Below, one piece after another: positions 1 to 12,761 of a DNA stretch of 64,000 nt (the stretch's first letter is position 1; each line of letters begins with the position of its first letter). The translations under genes and the position numbers were made by a program. The notes under the pieces were generated by a model. The model was not told the origin of the DNA. It made no database searches and was given only the letters and a program-made list of their open reading frames with translations. Source of the stretch: Symbiodinium natans. Lineage: Eukaryota > Sar > Dinophyceae > Suessiales > Symbiodiniaceae. Where the stretch lies: the NCBI GenBank assembly GCA_905221605.1, contig CAJNDS010000357.1:1-64000 (forward strand), given 5' to 3'.

Positions 1-226
1 AAAAGTATGTCAGCATGTCACGTGCACCACACCAGAACGACTCTCCTCAATAGCTCCCCATATTATGTGGAGGAGCGCAATGTAGCTCAAGGCTGTAGTC
101 TCCTTTTGATGATGAAGTACACTATGCACTACTATCATTGTATTGCCAGTACAAACGACAGCGGTGCTTTCTCATTTTCCGATGCAGCGTTGCTGGCGAC
201 CCCACTGTGTTTGCGTGCTTTCCGGG

Positions 227-238
227 GGGGGGGGGGGA
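227..238. repeat. Poly-G run
   Basis: Twelve consecutive G residues, followed by more G-rich sequence to about 270. It is a simple mononucleotide tract. Confidence 0.9.
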
Positions 239-949
239 AGTCCGGGGGGTTCGGGGACCGGGGGATCAGGTCCAGACCTGAGTCGTCTGAACGGGCAAAT
301 TCGTTGTAACTTCGCATTTCCTGCAAAGAAGCATGTTTCAACAATTGCGCTCCCATAACCGGCAACATCGAGGACCTTCGAAAATGATGGTATTTACAAT
401 GACGTCGGCATGCAAGCGTGGTGGTGATCGACATCTGCCGGTGTTTTTGGACATGCTCTCCAAAGCAACCTCACACAGAAACAGTCGAACAAATCGTGAT
501 GTTGCACTCTATAATGCAAAGACGCATAGAACTCGGCGGGGTCACTAATCACGCCGTAGCCTTGTTCTTCTTTGTACCACTGATACCGCGATTATCACAA
601 GTCTCACTTTACTACGATAGTCGCTGTCATTACATATGATGTTTTTTAGCCTCTACTGCCCGAACAGCTTTTTCAACACACGGGTTCCAACGTTCACGGC
701 TTAGCTCTTGCCCTAGGCGCGGCGCTCATTTTGGATCGATGTCGTGTTTTCCTCCGTCCGGGCTTGACTACGGGATTCATCGTTGCAATGTTCGCTGCCA
801 GTCGCTCTCTCGTCTCGTCCCCTGTCGTCTTGTGGTGTTTGAGATGGTGCTCTTGCCTCGGTTCCATATTGCATTCTCCTGGTGAGGTGCATTTTGCCTT
901 TGATCGTGCTTCTCTTGGTGATGTGCTTGGCCAAATTCTGGCCAACGTG

Positions 950-1210
950 ATGATTCTGTTATTTGTACTTTTTTGTTGTCGTCGCCGTTGCCTTCTCGTC
1001 ATCATTGTTGTTGCCTTCATTTTTAGCGGTATTGGTTCGATGGCTGTTGCAGTTGCAATTCCGGTGCTTTTGCTGTTTGCTATTGCTATTGCTAGTGCTT
1101 TTGCACTGCATGGCTTTACTACTGTTGTTCTTACTTTTGTTTTCATTACTAGTGTTGTCATTATCATTGGTATTACAACGGTCATTTGCACGGTGAGTTT
1201 CACTCTCATG
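950..1210. repeat. Low-complexity TTG/ATT/GCT-rich block
   Basis: Short near-repeats of TTG, ATT and GTT triplets run through this block. They keep several frames open on both strands and give artificial hydrophobic (plus) and Ser/Asn-rich (minus) peptides. I read it as degenerate microsatellite rather than coding sequence. Confidence 0.5.
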
Positions 1211-1639
1211 ACCATGACTACTACTATCTCTATGAGAACTGATAGATGATATCTTTACCTCCACTCTGGTTGCAATGGTGGTTGCTCTTATGCAAGGACA
1301 GCATCTGATGTGTGTGACGGGTCCCTCAACTCAGGTCTCATTGGGGACATGGGCGAGGAGCGATCGTGTAGTCTCTGAGTGGTGTTTGTTGCGCTGTGCG
1401 TTCCTCCTACACTGCCCTCTTGTGCTCTCGCCTGGCTATTCTTTGGCATGTACCCATCTTTTCAGGCATGTGTCAACCCTCCGTTGTCACACGGCTAATG
1501 GGCGGGAGGTGGCAGGAGGGCACACGCCGTGACTCAGCGACAGTGCGCTTGACCACGTCCAGGAGGCCTTCCTTACCTTCTCCAATGCTGTGGAGTATGG
1601 CAAAGTGAGGCAACTCATGCCGTCTGGAGTGTCACTCTG

Positions 1640-1712
1640 TAGAAGGCTGCTGTCGGAGGCTGTGGTAGGAGGCTGTGGTAGGAGACTGCGGTACGTAGGA
1701 GGTTGTAGGAGG
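1640..1712. repeat. Imperfect GGAGGCTGT minisatellite
   Basis: The motif GGAGGCTGT and close variants (GGAGACTGC, GGAGGTTGT) recur about five times with variable spacing. Confidence 0.6.
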
Positions 1713-4700
1713 CTGTCGGAGAAGCCGTCTGCAGATAGCTGCAGCCCAAATTAGCATGGGAGCGTCCCTGCAGGGACGACATTCGTGACGCAACGGCTGA
1801 GCCCTGAGATTCGGGCTGATGCTCTTGAAGACCCGGCTCTGCATCTGGCGACTTGGGAAGGTCATCGTGGCTGGCGAAGCGCCTCGAAGGTACACTTGTC
1901 GTTTTTTGATGGAATCCCAGATGAGCAGGTGTTCACTGCCAGGCTGCATGATTGCCGAAGTATCTCTGGTGAAGATGACGCGTCGGTGGCTGCACCCATG
2001 CGCCGCTTCGTCCTATCCTTCAATTGTCCGCTTGAGGTTGCATTCTGAGTTTTGCTGTATGCGCTGACGCTGTTCTCACGGGCAGCAGCTGATGAGTGTT
2101 TTCTCGCGAGGTTGGCCAGACGAATTGGATCAGGCCGACAAGCCGACTGACGATTTGTCCCGCAATCGGTCCAACCCCTCTCCCATCGCATCCCTCCCTG
2201 CAAAGATCTGCAAAAGATGCAAAAGTGTCCCCATGTGTCCCCCCACGTTTCCTCAATTTTCCTCATGCGCAGAGCTCGTTGCTGCCCGTCCCACAGCCCT
2301 TCCCAAACAGCCTTCAGGTTGGAAGTCTATGATGCGGGTGCTGGAGGTGCCACTGTGGGGCAGCTGCAGATGGCTTTGCCCTGAGAGATCTTGGGGGAGG
2401 GGGAGCCCAGGAGATGTCAGGTATTGTCAGGTCCACGTCTTGCGTTCCATCTGCCCAGGCCACTGCGCCCTTGTCGGGCAGTTTCCTCGTGGGCCACAGC
2501 GGCACATGGAGCGCGGCGATTGAGGTTCACACTGGGTTCACCTGAGTTCACATGGTTCAAATTCCATAATTTTCCCTCAGCCGGAGAACATGAGTCCAGG
2601 CTAGAACTGCCACACGCAGCTGGACACACATTTGCTCAAGGATCACAGCCATGAGGACACTGTGGCAGGGTCGCGATTTCTTTGCTTCAACGCGTCTCTC
2701 GGGCAGCCCCTCTATTTACTCTATTTTCAGAAGTGCTTCAGGAGACCTGCAGCTGATCCGGCCGGGCAGCTTGAGTTGGAGCTGCTCACCCAGCAGAACC
2801 ACAGTTTGCAAACGCGCAGCGTTTTTTGACGAACGCGTTTTGCCGGATGGGCGGGCGCTGTGTTTTTATTGTTTTGGTGGGTCGAGGTGCTGGAAGCACC
2901 CCTGGGGCTGGAGCACCAGTCTGGGAGCCTTGCACATGTCAGCACATGTCAGCACATAATAGCACGTGTTTGCACCTCAGCTCCTGCAGAGCTTCTCAGG
3001 TGAAAGCCTTCAGGTCCTCGTCCGCTTTCGCCGGCCCATCGGCAATGTACCCGAGCTGGAGCTCAACACTTCAGGCTTGCCACGCGATGTGAGAGGTCAA
3101 AGAGCTAGAAAGAGATCAGGGCACCAATAATACGTCCAGACTTCCAGTGCCCCTTGCCCGGTGACGACCTTGCAGGTTTGCAGGGAACTGGCTTTCAGGT
3201 GCAGGCCAGAATGTTTGAGAGCGGATACTTGTTTCCAAGAGCTGGCACGTTTACATACTTGATCATACGTGCAAGATATATCAAAGGTGGTTGAGCCGCG
3301 CTTTTGGTAGCTCTCGGTTTTGTGACGTAAAGAGATGCGAGGTCTTCACCCTGGAAGATGGTGATGCTGATGCAATCTTCTTTGAAAACGTGCGGGCCCA
3401 TTCTTCGTGTCGCGATGCCTCCGCCCCATGTGTGGGTCCCTTGTTGGGTACCCATGATAAGGCGGCACCCTTCAAAACGGATCGCAAAAAGGGACCCTAA
3501 CTTCGATAACTACCCACATGCTTTGCCTCTTGCGTGGGGCCTGCGGTCTTTTTTCGTGACGGATGTTCCAACATGGTTCCAGGTTCCCCTCGAGATGTTC
3601 CAGGCCGACAAGCGGATCCTTGTGATTGTCCTCCTTGTTTGTCGATTGTCCGTTTGACCCCGTGTTTTGTATTCGAAAGGTGCCGAGGCCGCCCGACGTG
3701 GCCGTAAAGCCGGTCCGCGTCGTTTCAGAGGGAATCCTCGGTGCCTACGGTGGTTCCAGCCCGATTGGTGGCAGCCTTGTCCTGTTGGTTTCTGCTGGCT
3801 GCGTCATAGAGACCTTCTTTCATGGAAGAAAGAGCATTCAGCTGGCAGTGCATTGCAGAGCCACGCTCCAGCGAGGGCGTCTGCTGAGGCTACACATATT
3901 CAAGCGGCCTGGTGCCCATATTGCACAGCGCAATGCCGGCCAGCGTGACTGCCGATGACAACCTGCGCGCTCCTCACATCACACCATGGTCTGCATAATG
4001 AACAATGTTGACAATGCGCATGCAAAAAGTATCAACCAATCAAGGACTTTGGTCATCAGCAACATACAGTCCTACAATTCGACAGGTTGGATTGAGGACT
4101 AAATGACATGCTGATTGGCGTTCCATTGTGAGCCCATGCCTCTCCTTCACAGGACTTGCAGGTGGTTTTGGGCGAGGATGCTGGCCATTGCAAGGCCGCG
4201 TTTTGTTGATCATGCCTTGAAGCCACTAGGATTCACTGAGCCTGGTGCATATTTCCGGCCATTCTGCAGCTTCCATTCTGTTCTTGGTGTCAACCTGCTG
4301 CTTCTGAATCTCTCACGGGTTGCCTGCAGCAGGATTTGCATGAGGTCTCGGAGGACCAGGGCAACATCACGATAATTTGCAGGCCGGAGTCCAACATCAT
4401 TGCAAGTGTCTCAAGAGACATGATTGCGGTTGCCTGCTGATGAATCCATGACAAGGCTGGACAATGCACGAGCTGGAGTGCCAGGGCCTCTTGTGCGATT
4501 GTACAGGTCACGTGACACCGGAGTTGCGACCATAACAGTGTAGTCTTTGGTGAAGTGTAGCTTTGGCTGCACGTGGCATGCAACTATGCTTGCAGGGGCA
4601 GGTTTAGAGGATTGTTATTGGGAGAAGGCTCAAGTATTTTGGTCTGCAAGCGCTCGGTTCACAGTAGGACTTGAGAGTTCAGCAACTGGAGAGGGTCTGT

Positions 4701-7464
4701 CCTCCGGCAGAAAGTTCGGTTGTTCACTACATTCGGCCCAGAGCACGATTGCAAGTGTGATCCCTGGCAACAGGAAGATCCCGCAGGGCTTGTACGTTCC
4801 CCAAAGATTGCCAACTTAGCAGCCTTTCTGAAACTTCTACGGGAAAGTTGAAAGGCCATGAGATTCTCGTTCTTGTCTCGCCCCAGCGCCATCAACTCCG
4901 ACTGCAACATCAGACCATTTTTTTGCGTCGGAGATCCGTGAAAGACTTGTTCCGCAGCATCAGAAGCAGGTACGCAATGGTAAGTATGAGGCCCAGATTG
5001 CAGTACAGCCTCAGGCATGCCGTGCACCTCATTTCCGTCTCCCAGGGACAGGCGGATCCGACTCAGGCCGGTTCTTCCACTTCTGGGATGAGCATGGCCG
5101 ACGCACTCTACCTTTGCATGTCCTGGATTGACAGGCTCCGTATGTATCGGTGGAACCGGTGGTGGAAGAGGTGTGGTTTAGAGTTGCATGCGAATGGCTT
5201 CTTCTGTTCATACACAGCTTCAAAGGTGTCTGGACTTCTTGGGTCTTTGGCTGGTGGGACTGCCTGGGCCTGAGATAAGTCTTTGACTTTGAGTCCCACA
5301 CCTTCTGGTGCACAGTTTGTACTGACACACCTCAGAACGGCATAATGTGACCCCACCATGACAGTAGGCCACCTTTGCTCTCACTGCCGGCAATGCGTTG
5401 TTTCGCAACAGCTGGTGGCGTGTTTCTTGCTGCGGTGCATGCTGGTTGGTCTTTTGCAAAGCGATCAGACAAGGGGGGGGGGTCCATAGTATTGGTACCT
5501 TCTAGTTGAGCAAAGCTTCGAGGTCAGCCGACACCTGATACCACAGCTTTCTGCACGATGATACTCGACTCGAAGCTCAATCCCATGAAGCACGCCCTGG
5601 GCTGGAAACATGATAAACCCCGCCAGGCAAAGTCAAAACCCTTGACTCTCAATGTCTTCTACAGAGGCTCCACACTCCGATGGCTTTCTGCACTTCCCGC
5701 TCAATGTGTTCTTCTCACCGACATGCAAATCCATCCTACTCGACAATTCTTCGGTGTCACTGTCGTGCAACCTTCCCTGTGCCCCACACTGATGGCTTAA
5801 GGCGGCTCTGTGGGCGGGTGCGCTTGCTCCCATGCCCAAACGAACGTGATGCTCGAAAAACAATGGAAACAATGGCCGCCGGTTCCATGCGCCGCAGCTG
5901 GACATAACTGTTTTAGCTCAGACCCGCGAGCCTGTGCAAAAGCGCTCCAAGTTTGGGCAGTTTCCAAGCACAAGCCGGGCTTCTGGGCAGAACATCCGCG
6001 TCAAGAACTGCACCATTCGTGGTGATGCACTGCGTTGCGACGTGCGCATCCTGTTCGAATTGCCAGAAAGTCAATAGTTCGATGCACTGGAATATGTTCT
6101 CGAGACCAAACCTGAAAGCTGCCGGTTGAAACATTCCTTGTTGCATATCATAAGCCATGCTGATCATCATTGAAGCAACTTGGCCACACTATCACTCCAA
6201 AGTAGGGAGAGAACTTTTTCCCCCCTCAATTAAGCATCCTTGGTGCGTCTGGAAAGGTTCTCACCTTCGTTGGCGCAGGGTTGCGTGGATTGCCCGGACC
6301 TTGGGCTGGAGCGACGGTAAACAGAAGGACTACAGCGCAACATGTTTTGGCTATCAAATAGAATATAACACAGCATTCTGGATTCTGGAATGGCACCTTC
6401 ATTTGATATAGGGGTGGTCTTTCACATGCAAACACGACCCAGGACCTGCTCCGACGTTCTGGTCGCCGGCGTGCCGTGCACGGAGCCCGCGGCCAGCAAC
6501 ATCCAGGCAGGGGTACCGAATCTTTTCTAACTCTGTATAGAAGTATGTACATGCTATATGTGCCTTTTTTCTTTGTGCTTTTTGGTCTTGGTCTTTGGAT
6601 AGAGAGACCAGAAATGAAGTAAAGAAGGCAAGGAAGAAGCCCCAAACCCTAACCACTACATCCTCAACCCAAGACCCCATGTCTTCAATCCTAAGCCTAT
6701 CTAAGCCCTAGCCCCGGACACAAAACAACAAAACTGGGGGACCGTGTCTAGGCAGCGCAGAAGGGCACTGCTCTCATCCAACCATGGCTTCAGAGTTTCC
6801 AAATCATGCCTTGCAGGTGGTGCTTCAGAACTCCAGCCTAGCCTGCTTGACTCCAAGCCTTTCCAGTCACTGCCTCAGCATAAGCACGCAGTGACCAGCT
6901 TCATGATGGAGGCAGGAGGCAAAGGTGTCGGAAAAGTGAGTGGCAAGGAAAGGGTGCCGCAAGAATAGGGAAACTCCCACAAGCAAGTAGGACAGAAATG
7001 CTTAAGCTCAAAGCCTGTGCAGCGCGAGTGGGGAGACTTCGCCCGAGGAGCCTGTACGTACGTTCTGTCTTTGGAAGTATGAGCACAGGTTCAGAGAGAC
7101 GTGATACTGAGGCTTCAATGCTTCGGACAGCCCTGCCACTTGGGCTAGCTCGCTCGATTCCCAGCTGTCCTGTTGGCGGAAGGGGCTCAATACCACCGGC
7201 TGCTGGTGCTTCGGCAAGGAATGCTCCAGTGACCATATCGCAGCCGCCAGTGAGCGCAGCAACGGTGCTCCGTCGTTCGCCATCGGCCCGGTCTGGGATG
7301 GTCACCGGTGCGCATATTTCCACATGTGCAGGTGCGAGCAACCTTCACCTACGCACCAAGCCATACTCCTCTGCTTGTGCCTAAGTTGTTGCTCCTCTGC
7401 AAGTCAATTCGACAGAAGTCATCTGGGCACAACCTAAAGCAGTCCTAAAGCCTTCCGCTGCCTT

Positions 7465-7465
7465 T

Positions 7466-7551
<86 letters not shown>

Positions 7552-7552
7552 T
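7465..7552. repeat. (GAC)n trinucleotide tract
   Basis: About 29 uninterrupted copies of the ACG/GAC triplet. No supported reading frame runs through it. Confidence 0.95.
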
Positions 7553-7999
7553 GTTGTTCGCCGCGGTTTCGGGGGGGTTCACCCATTCAAGGCTGTGCGG
7601 GTGTAGGGTTACAGGTTTAGGGCTCGTTAGGGTCTGCGTTTTTGGGGTTTAGGGCCTACGATTTTGTTTTCACGTTTGCGGGTAGCAGGGTTTGGGGTCT
7701 TCTAGGCTACTAGGGTCCAATGATTCTGAGGGTTGAGGGGGGGTTTGGGAGTCGTGTTGCTCGCTCGTTTAGGGATGCTGGGGTGTCAGGCTATGAGAGG
7801 TTGCGCGACAAGGGGTAGAACCATGAATCCAGCCGCAGGGACTACGGGTCGCTTCTATATAATCCTTGCAGGGACTCATACAGCAGGAAATCTAAAAAAG
7901 CTTTTGGTGCTTGTGTACCTTCAATGCCAAGTGTTGCTTGCTATTTCAACTTCTCTTCTTCCTGTACTTCCCGGCGGAGGTTCGGGCCTAGGGTTGGGC

Positions 8000-9060
8000 A
8001 TTAGGGTCAGGTTAGGCTTAGAATGAAGCAGGCATGCCCGCCAGACAGAAGTCCGCAGAGTGTTTCAAGCGGGTGCTGTGTGGAGCCTCCGAGATCTCAA
8101 CGCGAGAACGTCTTGGCCTTTCCAAGCTCCGTTTTTGTTTTAAATGAAGCTGCGAAAGTGGGTCTCTTCTTCTTGGGGGGCCAAATCCTAAGAAGCATGG
8201 AAAGCAACAAGTTGCAGCAACTTTGCAAGTGCAACCTCCTGAAGGCTGTCGGGTGTGGACCCATCCTTCTACTCTGCTGCGCTAAGCACAACGGTTCAGC
8301 TGAACGGCAGCGCGAGCCTTACAGGGCCAAGCCGGTGCCAATGCGTTTTCCCTTCCTCCTCTTTGGAACGTGGCACCCGCCACCGAGGTGGCCTGGAATC
8401 GGCCGACGCCGAGATGATGGTGCCCGACTTTCCCGCTACTTTAGAAGTTGGACCGTCACGGCCAAGAGAGCAACTTCAGGCCCCGGTGGTCGGCTTTGGA
8501 CCACGTGCTGCTACCGTTATAGGGCAGGCTGGGGCGTGTTCTCATGAATGAAGAGAGCAAGGATGAGCAATGACCTGAGCTGTTGGAAGGCCAATGCCAG
8601 CTTGGATGTTTGGCTTCAGAGGGCCTGCTTCTCACGATGGGTTATGCTGCCGTTCTGCAGCTTCTGTTGACAAACTGAGGGCTGTCCTCTTCTAAACAAA
8701 TCGCATGGTTCAATCATGTTCCAGATCTGGATTCTGTGAGGCAGCGCCAACTCCACCCGAGGAGGCTGTGACTATTCCAAGCGTGCTGGCCCCCAGACTT
8801 TCCTTGAGCCAACTTCACCAGTCACTTGTGCGTCACCTTGACCGGCGACAGTGACGGGAGCGGTCAGGCATGGATTCCCGGGAAAGGCTTCGCAGCAGTT
8901 CCTCCGGGGGTGACGTTCGAGTCACGTTTCGAGGCGCCCGCAGAACATTCATCAATGGGTTTGAACGATGTCTCGTTGCGAGTTTAATGGTTTCGCGATT
9001 CCCAAAGTGATAGGTCACAGCTGTCAGTCCTCTGCAGGCCTCCAAGGCGGGGTTTCTCAG
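8000..9060. other. No gene assigned; overlapping open frames
   Basis: All three plus frames have partly open, protein-like stretches between 8150 and 8550, but none matches a family I know. The segment just upstream of the IPT-like exon at 9.1 kb could hold further exons of that gene. No splice model could be fixed from the sequence alone. Confidence 0.3.
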
Positions 9061-9079
9061 ATTCTGGGCAAGAATGGCG

Positions 9080-9240
9080 GCGGCACGGTGTGCTTGGCTT
9101 GACTGAGGCTGGTGGTGTGGTCGTCACCATCACTGGCGCGGGCTTTCACCCTCGTGGAGCGAATAAGCATAGTGTGCAGGTCTCAGACAACTCAGACAAC
9201 TCAGACAACTCAGATAGGGCACAAGAGCTGTCTGAGCCGT
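9080..9240 (+). CDS. IPT/TIG-like exon or gene remnant
   Basis: In the frame reading through 9108-9170 the sequence encodes EAGGVVVTITGAGFHPRG, which matches the core of an IPT/TIG (immunoglobulin-like, plexin, transcription factor) fold: a Gly-Gly turn, a V-x-V-T-I-x-G strand and a G-x-G-F turn. The frame closes soon after, at a threefold repeat of CAACTCAGA (9183-9212). A second open stretch at 9290-9360 (VTFDLPTGEVRTCEA) could be the rest of the domain. It may be an exon of a separate IPT-rich gene, an upstream exon of the PKHD1L1-like gene at 15.8 kb, or a decayed duplicate. The intervening membrane-protein ORF at 13.96 kb argues against one continuous gene. Confidence 0.4.
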
Positions 9241-9599
9241 AAAGCCTGTATAAGCCATGCTACAAAAGAAGAGACTGGCAGCTGGCAGGTGACTTTCGAT
9301 TTGCCCACGGGTGAGGTGCGCACCTGCGAGGCCGCATGGGGCAGTTGCCAGACAGCTGTTTGTGGAATGTGGGCTGAGTGTGGGCTGTGGGTCTTGTTGC
9401 GCATGCTAGTGGACTTGAAGCAACCTTTGGAGGTTTTGGGTGGTAGCCAGACGGAGATCCAATGCAGGCTGCAAGGAGGTGCAGCTCCCAGGTTTGTTTT
9501 CGCGGAATCCGCTTGTTTTGATCGTTTTCATTAACTTGATGGACTGGAGCATCGTTCTGCAGCGTTTAAGTGCAAAAAGCACAGCAAGTCGTACCAACT

Positions 9600-11250
9600 A
9601 GTACAACAGATTCTGTTGCTGTTGCCATCCTACTTTGAAAGCAAGCGCATCCAAGTACATCTCGGCCGATGCGAATGTGATAAGCAAGTGCTGAAGCAAG
9701 GCGGATGGTGCACATACATGATCTCACATGAAGCGGCATCACCAGCAGTGCAGCGTAGAGACCTAGAGCGGCTTCAATGAACTGACCACCATACCATGCA
9801 ACATGTCCGTTCGACTGCCCCGCGTCATCCCCGAAGTGCGACCGCTGGTGGCAGCGGATTCGGACCGAGCCTGCCGAAGGCAAAGCCGTAGAAGCTCTCT
9901 TTAGGTGCCTTTTCGCCTTTTGTGCCTGCTCTTTTTTGCGGAGCACAGGCATATCTACTGCGCCTCCATAGCGGGGAAAGGTCCTACGCCTGCGCCAAGC
10001 CAAGCAGCGTGGATAAACGAGCTGGGAGCATCATACAGTGGAGCCTTGTGAAGTCACATGCTGCTCGCCTCAGGGACCCTCCGTGCACTACTACTCGCAG
10101 CATTTGGACACACTCGGGACACCGCGCCTCACGCGCATCATCAAGAAGCCAGGCCGGGGCCGATTTGGCCGACGAATTTGAGAAGTGCTGTCCCCGCATC
10201 TCTACATGACATGTGCCATGTCTCGGTATCAGGCTTAAAGCGTGCACCCTCGGCCCTCATGGGTAGTGCACCGACGGGGCGTGGCGAGTACCCGGTGCCC
10301 GTGTCGGGCTGCAGTTCCCGCCGGCCACCATCTATGGCCAATCTGCAGGCCAGTGGCATCCAGTGACTCAAGCGGCCTCATCCAACGTGGTAGTTGAGGT
10401 TGTAGGGTTGCTGTCAGCTGCTTGTTAGCTGCCTACTGCTCCGTATCTCACCATGCTTTTGCTCGTTTGTTTGTGACCGTGGCACCGCTCATGTTGGTTC
10501 TCCAATGTTTCCGTTGCTTGTGTAGCGTGGCGTCCTTTCTGTGTGTGTGTGTGTGTGTCAGCTTAACATGAACCGTTTGCTTGGTTTCGTTCTTGTTGCG
10601 CCGCTTGTGTTTGTCATCCTCTCGCTGTCGTCTTGTGCTGTGGCGTGGCTTTTCATGTCGCTTGTGATTTGTGTTGTTGTCGTTTTTCTTTGTGATCCGG
10701 ATCGCCGACGTCTTCGAGTTTAAGTCGTTCTGTCCAAGCTCCCATGCTGATACTTCGAGCTGCACTGCGGGCAGTGCTAGATGCGCTGGGCCGTTTTTTC
10801 AAGGTTCTGATATCTAGATTTGAAAGCTGGGTGCAGCGTGGGGAGTGGGTACTGGTGCCTGACTCAATTGTCTATGACGTGCATAACAAATGTCGGTGCG
10901 CAACCCACAAAGAGTTCAGCAGTACAAATTCAGAGCAGGGATATTCCAGTTTGATTTTAGTCCCACGCTTGAACTGAAGAAGTTGCATGAGCGTCAGCAC
11001 AGGCTGCAGCCATTGCAGCGTGGTTGCACTGATTAAGCATGTGTGGTTGTGGCACCCTACGCAGTTCAATATTCATTTGGAGCACGCTTTCGCCTGAGGA
11101 ACAAATGATGCTCGAAAACGGCAAGCTGAACAACAAACCAGGCAGCCCGACTGCTTCACATTGGGCATTCGAAGCTTTTGAGACCTCGAAGTTAGGCGCA
11201 TCGTCCTTCTTGCCGCCGATCAAGGCGCAGGTTGCCGGTTTCCTGTGCAA
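9600..11250. other. No gene assigned
   Basis: Short competing open frames lie on both strands. Several plus-strand stretches look protein-like (10,020-10,050 and 11,040-11,370), but none reaches a recognisable domain. A GT dinucleotide run occurs near 10,541. Confidence 0.35.
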
Positions 11251-11273
11251 CGGCTCATGCGCCCCAGAGTGCA

Positions 11274-11795
11274 TCATGCTTGGTCAGATATTTGGGCAGG
11301 CTTCTGCCTGGCAGCAGATACAGAAGCCCCGTACACATGGTGGCAAAGATCGCCCGGTCCGAGTGCTCCAGTAGTTCGAAGGCGGCACAAGACTCTGTGT
11401 AGGCTGCAGATGCCGCGCCATACGAACTGGCGCCACTTTTCATGGGCAGGTGTCCCCGGCTGCGTAACCTGAGCTGAGCGTAGTGCTGTGGCAACGACAA
11501 GCAGCACGATTGCAGCTTGGCGTGTGCACTTGTCTCGCCACAGAGGAGTCCTGAACTCTCCAGATTCAATCTGGGCTTTTGAATCCAGCTTAGTCGGCTT
11601 CGTCAGTCCGTTCAAGACGGATGCTTCTTTTGACAGGATGATGAAATGCTTGTGAATGATTCTCTTCCCCGATGATGACATTTTCATTGTAACTTCTCGA
11701 GTAGCTTGATTATCTGGCTCAGTTGTGGTGAAGTACCTAGCCAGCAACATCGCATTCAACTTCTGTGCATAGGTGGAGGAGTACCATAGATTCAA
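11274..11795 (-). CDS. Candidate minus-strand ORF, 173 aa
   Basis: An open frame of 173 codons starts with ATG on the minus strand. Its N-terminal half (through KPTKLDSKAQIES) has ordinary amino-acid composition, and the plus strand across 11,560-11,760 is interrupted by many stops. I recognise no family. The C-terminal half overlaps plus-strand open sequence at 11,274-11,480, so that part may be a shadow. If real, it would be the only supported gene on this strand, against the plus-strand trend of the window. It could also be chance. Confidence 0.22.
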   Translation of the reverse strand: MNLWYSSTYAQKLNAMLLARYFTTTEPDNQATREVTMKMSSSGKRIIHKHFIILSKEASVLNGLTKPTKLDSKAQIESGEFRTPLWRDKCTRQAAIVLLVVATALRSAQVTQPGTPAHEKWRQFVWRGICSLHRVLCRLRTTGALGPGDLCHHVYGASVSAARQKPAQISDQA

Positions 11796-12018
11796 CAGAA
11801 GCAGGAGGTCTTATCACGGCATTCACATCCAGTTGTCGTGGGTTGGATCTGCGCTCCTGGCAGTGCGGCAAATTTCATATTGCTGCAAAGCAGCATCGTG
11901 AACATGCGGCAGTGTCGCATGTTGAAGTTCATGTAATCTGTAAGCTTTACGATAAACGTTGCGAGCATGCGCTCATGAAAGACTCTCAGCTCTGGTTTGC
12001 AGAGGTGTTGTCGAGTTC

Positions 12019-12678
12019 ATGGCACGAGTAAACCGAGACAGACCTGCTTCTTGTGCTTTGTCTGTGGGAGTGGAAGGCGCTTCGGCAGCGGCTATTGCCT
12101 CCGTGGAAACCGATGACAGTGATGCTGACGGTGATGGTCACTCGGATCATCACGGTGATCATAGCATGATGCGACGATTGTCAGCGATGTGGTGGCCTCA
12201 GTCAGGCGATGACAACAACAGTAGGAAAGTGCGTCCCACAAGCGGGCAACTGACAACTCGACGCGCTGAGCCATTCAGGCCGGACACAAAGAAGCCGCTG
12301 CGCTGTGAAGCCGGAGCAAACGATCACTCCAAGGCCAGTGTGGTGGTCGGAGTTTCCGGCAGATCAGGGCTCACTGCACTTGACCAGGTCCGTTGCTTTG
12401 CCTTGGCGCTGGCCCGCTCAGGGAGCTTGCGCTCGCATCGGTCAGACACCATGTCGGGCCCGCCTCTCAGCAGCTCGCCACTGCCTGTCGTGCCAGTGCC
12501 ATGCCAGAGCGCCCATTCCCTCACCAGTAGTTGTGGAAACCTCCTTGGTGGCGGGAACAAAGAACCTCCAGAAGCATCCGGGTTACCGGCATGCGACCGG
12601 TCCAGACATCCACCAAGAGTTTTTGACAAGTTGCCGCCTCAGGACACCAGGACACCTCCACCCCTAATTCGCCAGTGA
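12019..12678 (+). CDS. Candidate ORF, 219 aa, acidic/His-rich segment
   Basis: The frame is open from the ATG at 12,019 to the stop at 12,676-12,678 (219 aa) and stays open for another 20 codons upstream. Residues around 35-55 form an Asp/His-rich run (DDSDADGDGHSDHHGDHS). The rest is Ser/Pro/Arg-rich and probably disordered. I do not recognise it. A long minus-strand frame (12,521-13,396) overlaps its end and is considered a shadow. AG|G sites within it suggest it may be only part of a spliced gene. Confidence 0.3.
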   Translation: MARVNRDRPASCALSVGVEGASAAAIASVETDDSDADGDGHSDHHGDHSMMRRLSAMWWPQSGDDNNSRKVRPTSGQLTTRRAEPFRPDTKKPLRCEAGANDHSKASVVVGVSGRSGLTALDQVRCFALALARSGSLRSHRSDTMSGPPLSSSPLPVVPVPCQSAHSLTSSCGNLLGGGNKEPPEASGLPACDRSRHPPRVFDKLPPQDTRTPPPLIRQ

Positions 12679-12731
12679 GAGTGTCCGTTTTCGGACCGGT
12701 TGTTGGAGTCTGGAGAAGATGGGGTGAGAGT

Positions 12732-12761
12732 GGCAAAATGTGGCAAAATGTGGCAAAATGC
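12732..12761. repeat. TGGCAAAATG triple direct repeat
   Basis: The 10-base motif TGGCAAAATG occurs three times in a row. Confidence 0.8.

Larger units (their letters stand above)
1..8000. other. Region without a recognised gene
   Basis: I see no protein family in either strand here. Open frames are short, overlap one another on both strands and show no domain. The stretch holds a G-run (227-238), a low-complexity block (950-1210), short GGAGGCTGT-type repeats (1640-1712), a GAC tract (7465-7552), and TTAGGG/CCCTAA-flavoured sequence near 6640-6720 and 7600-7730. A few stretches could be exons (for example plus strand 3280-3480 and 4850-5270), but nothing supports a product. Confidence 0.5.

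Noticed and set aside
731-1249. Plus-strand 172-codon hydrophobic frame
   Set aside because: The hydrophobicity comes from TTG/ATT/GTT low-complexity DNA, and the minus strand is equally open.
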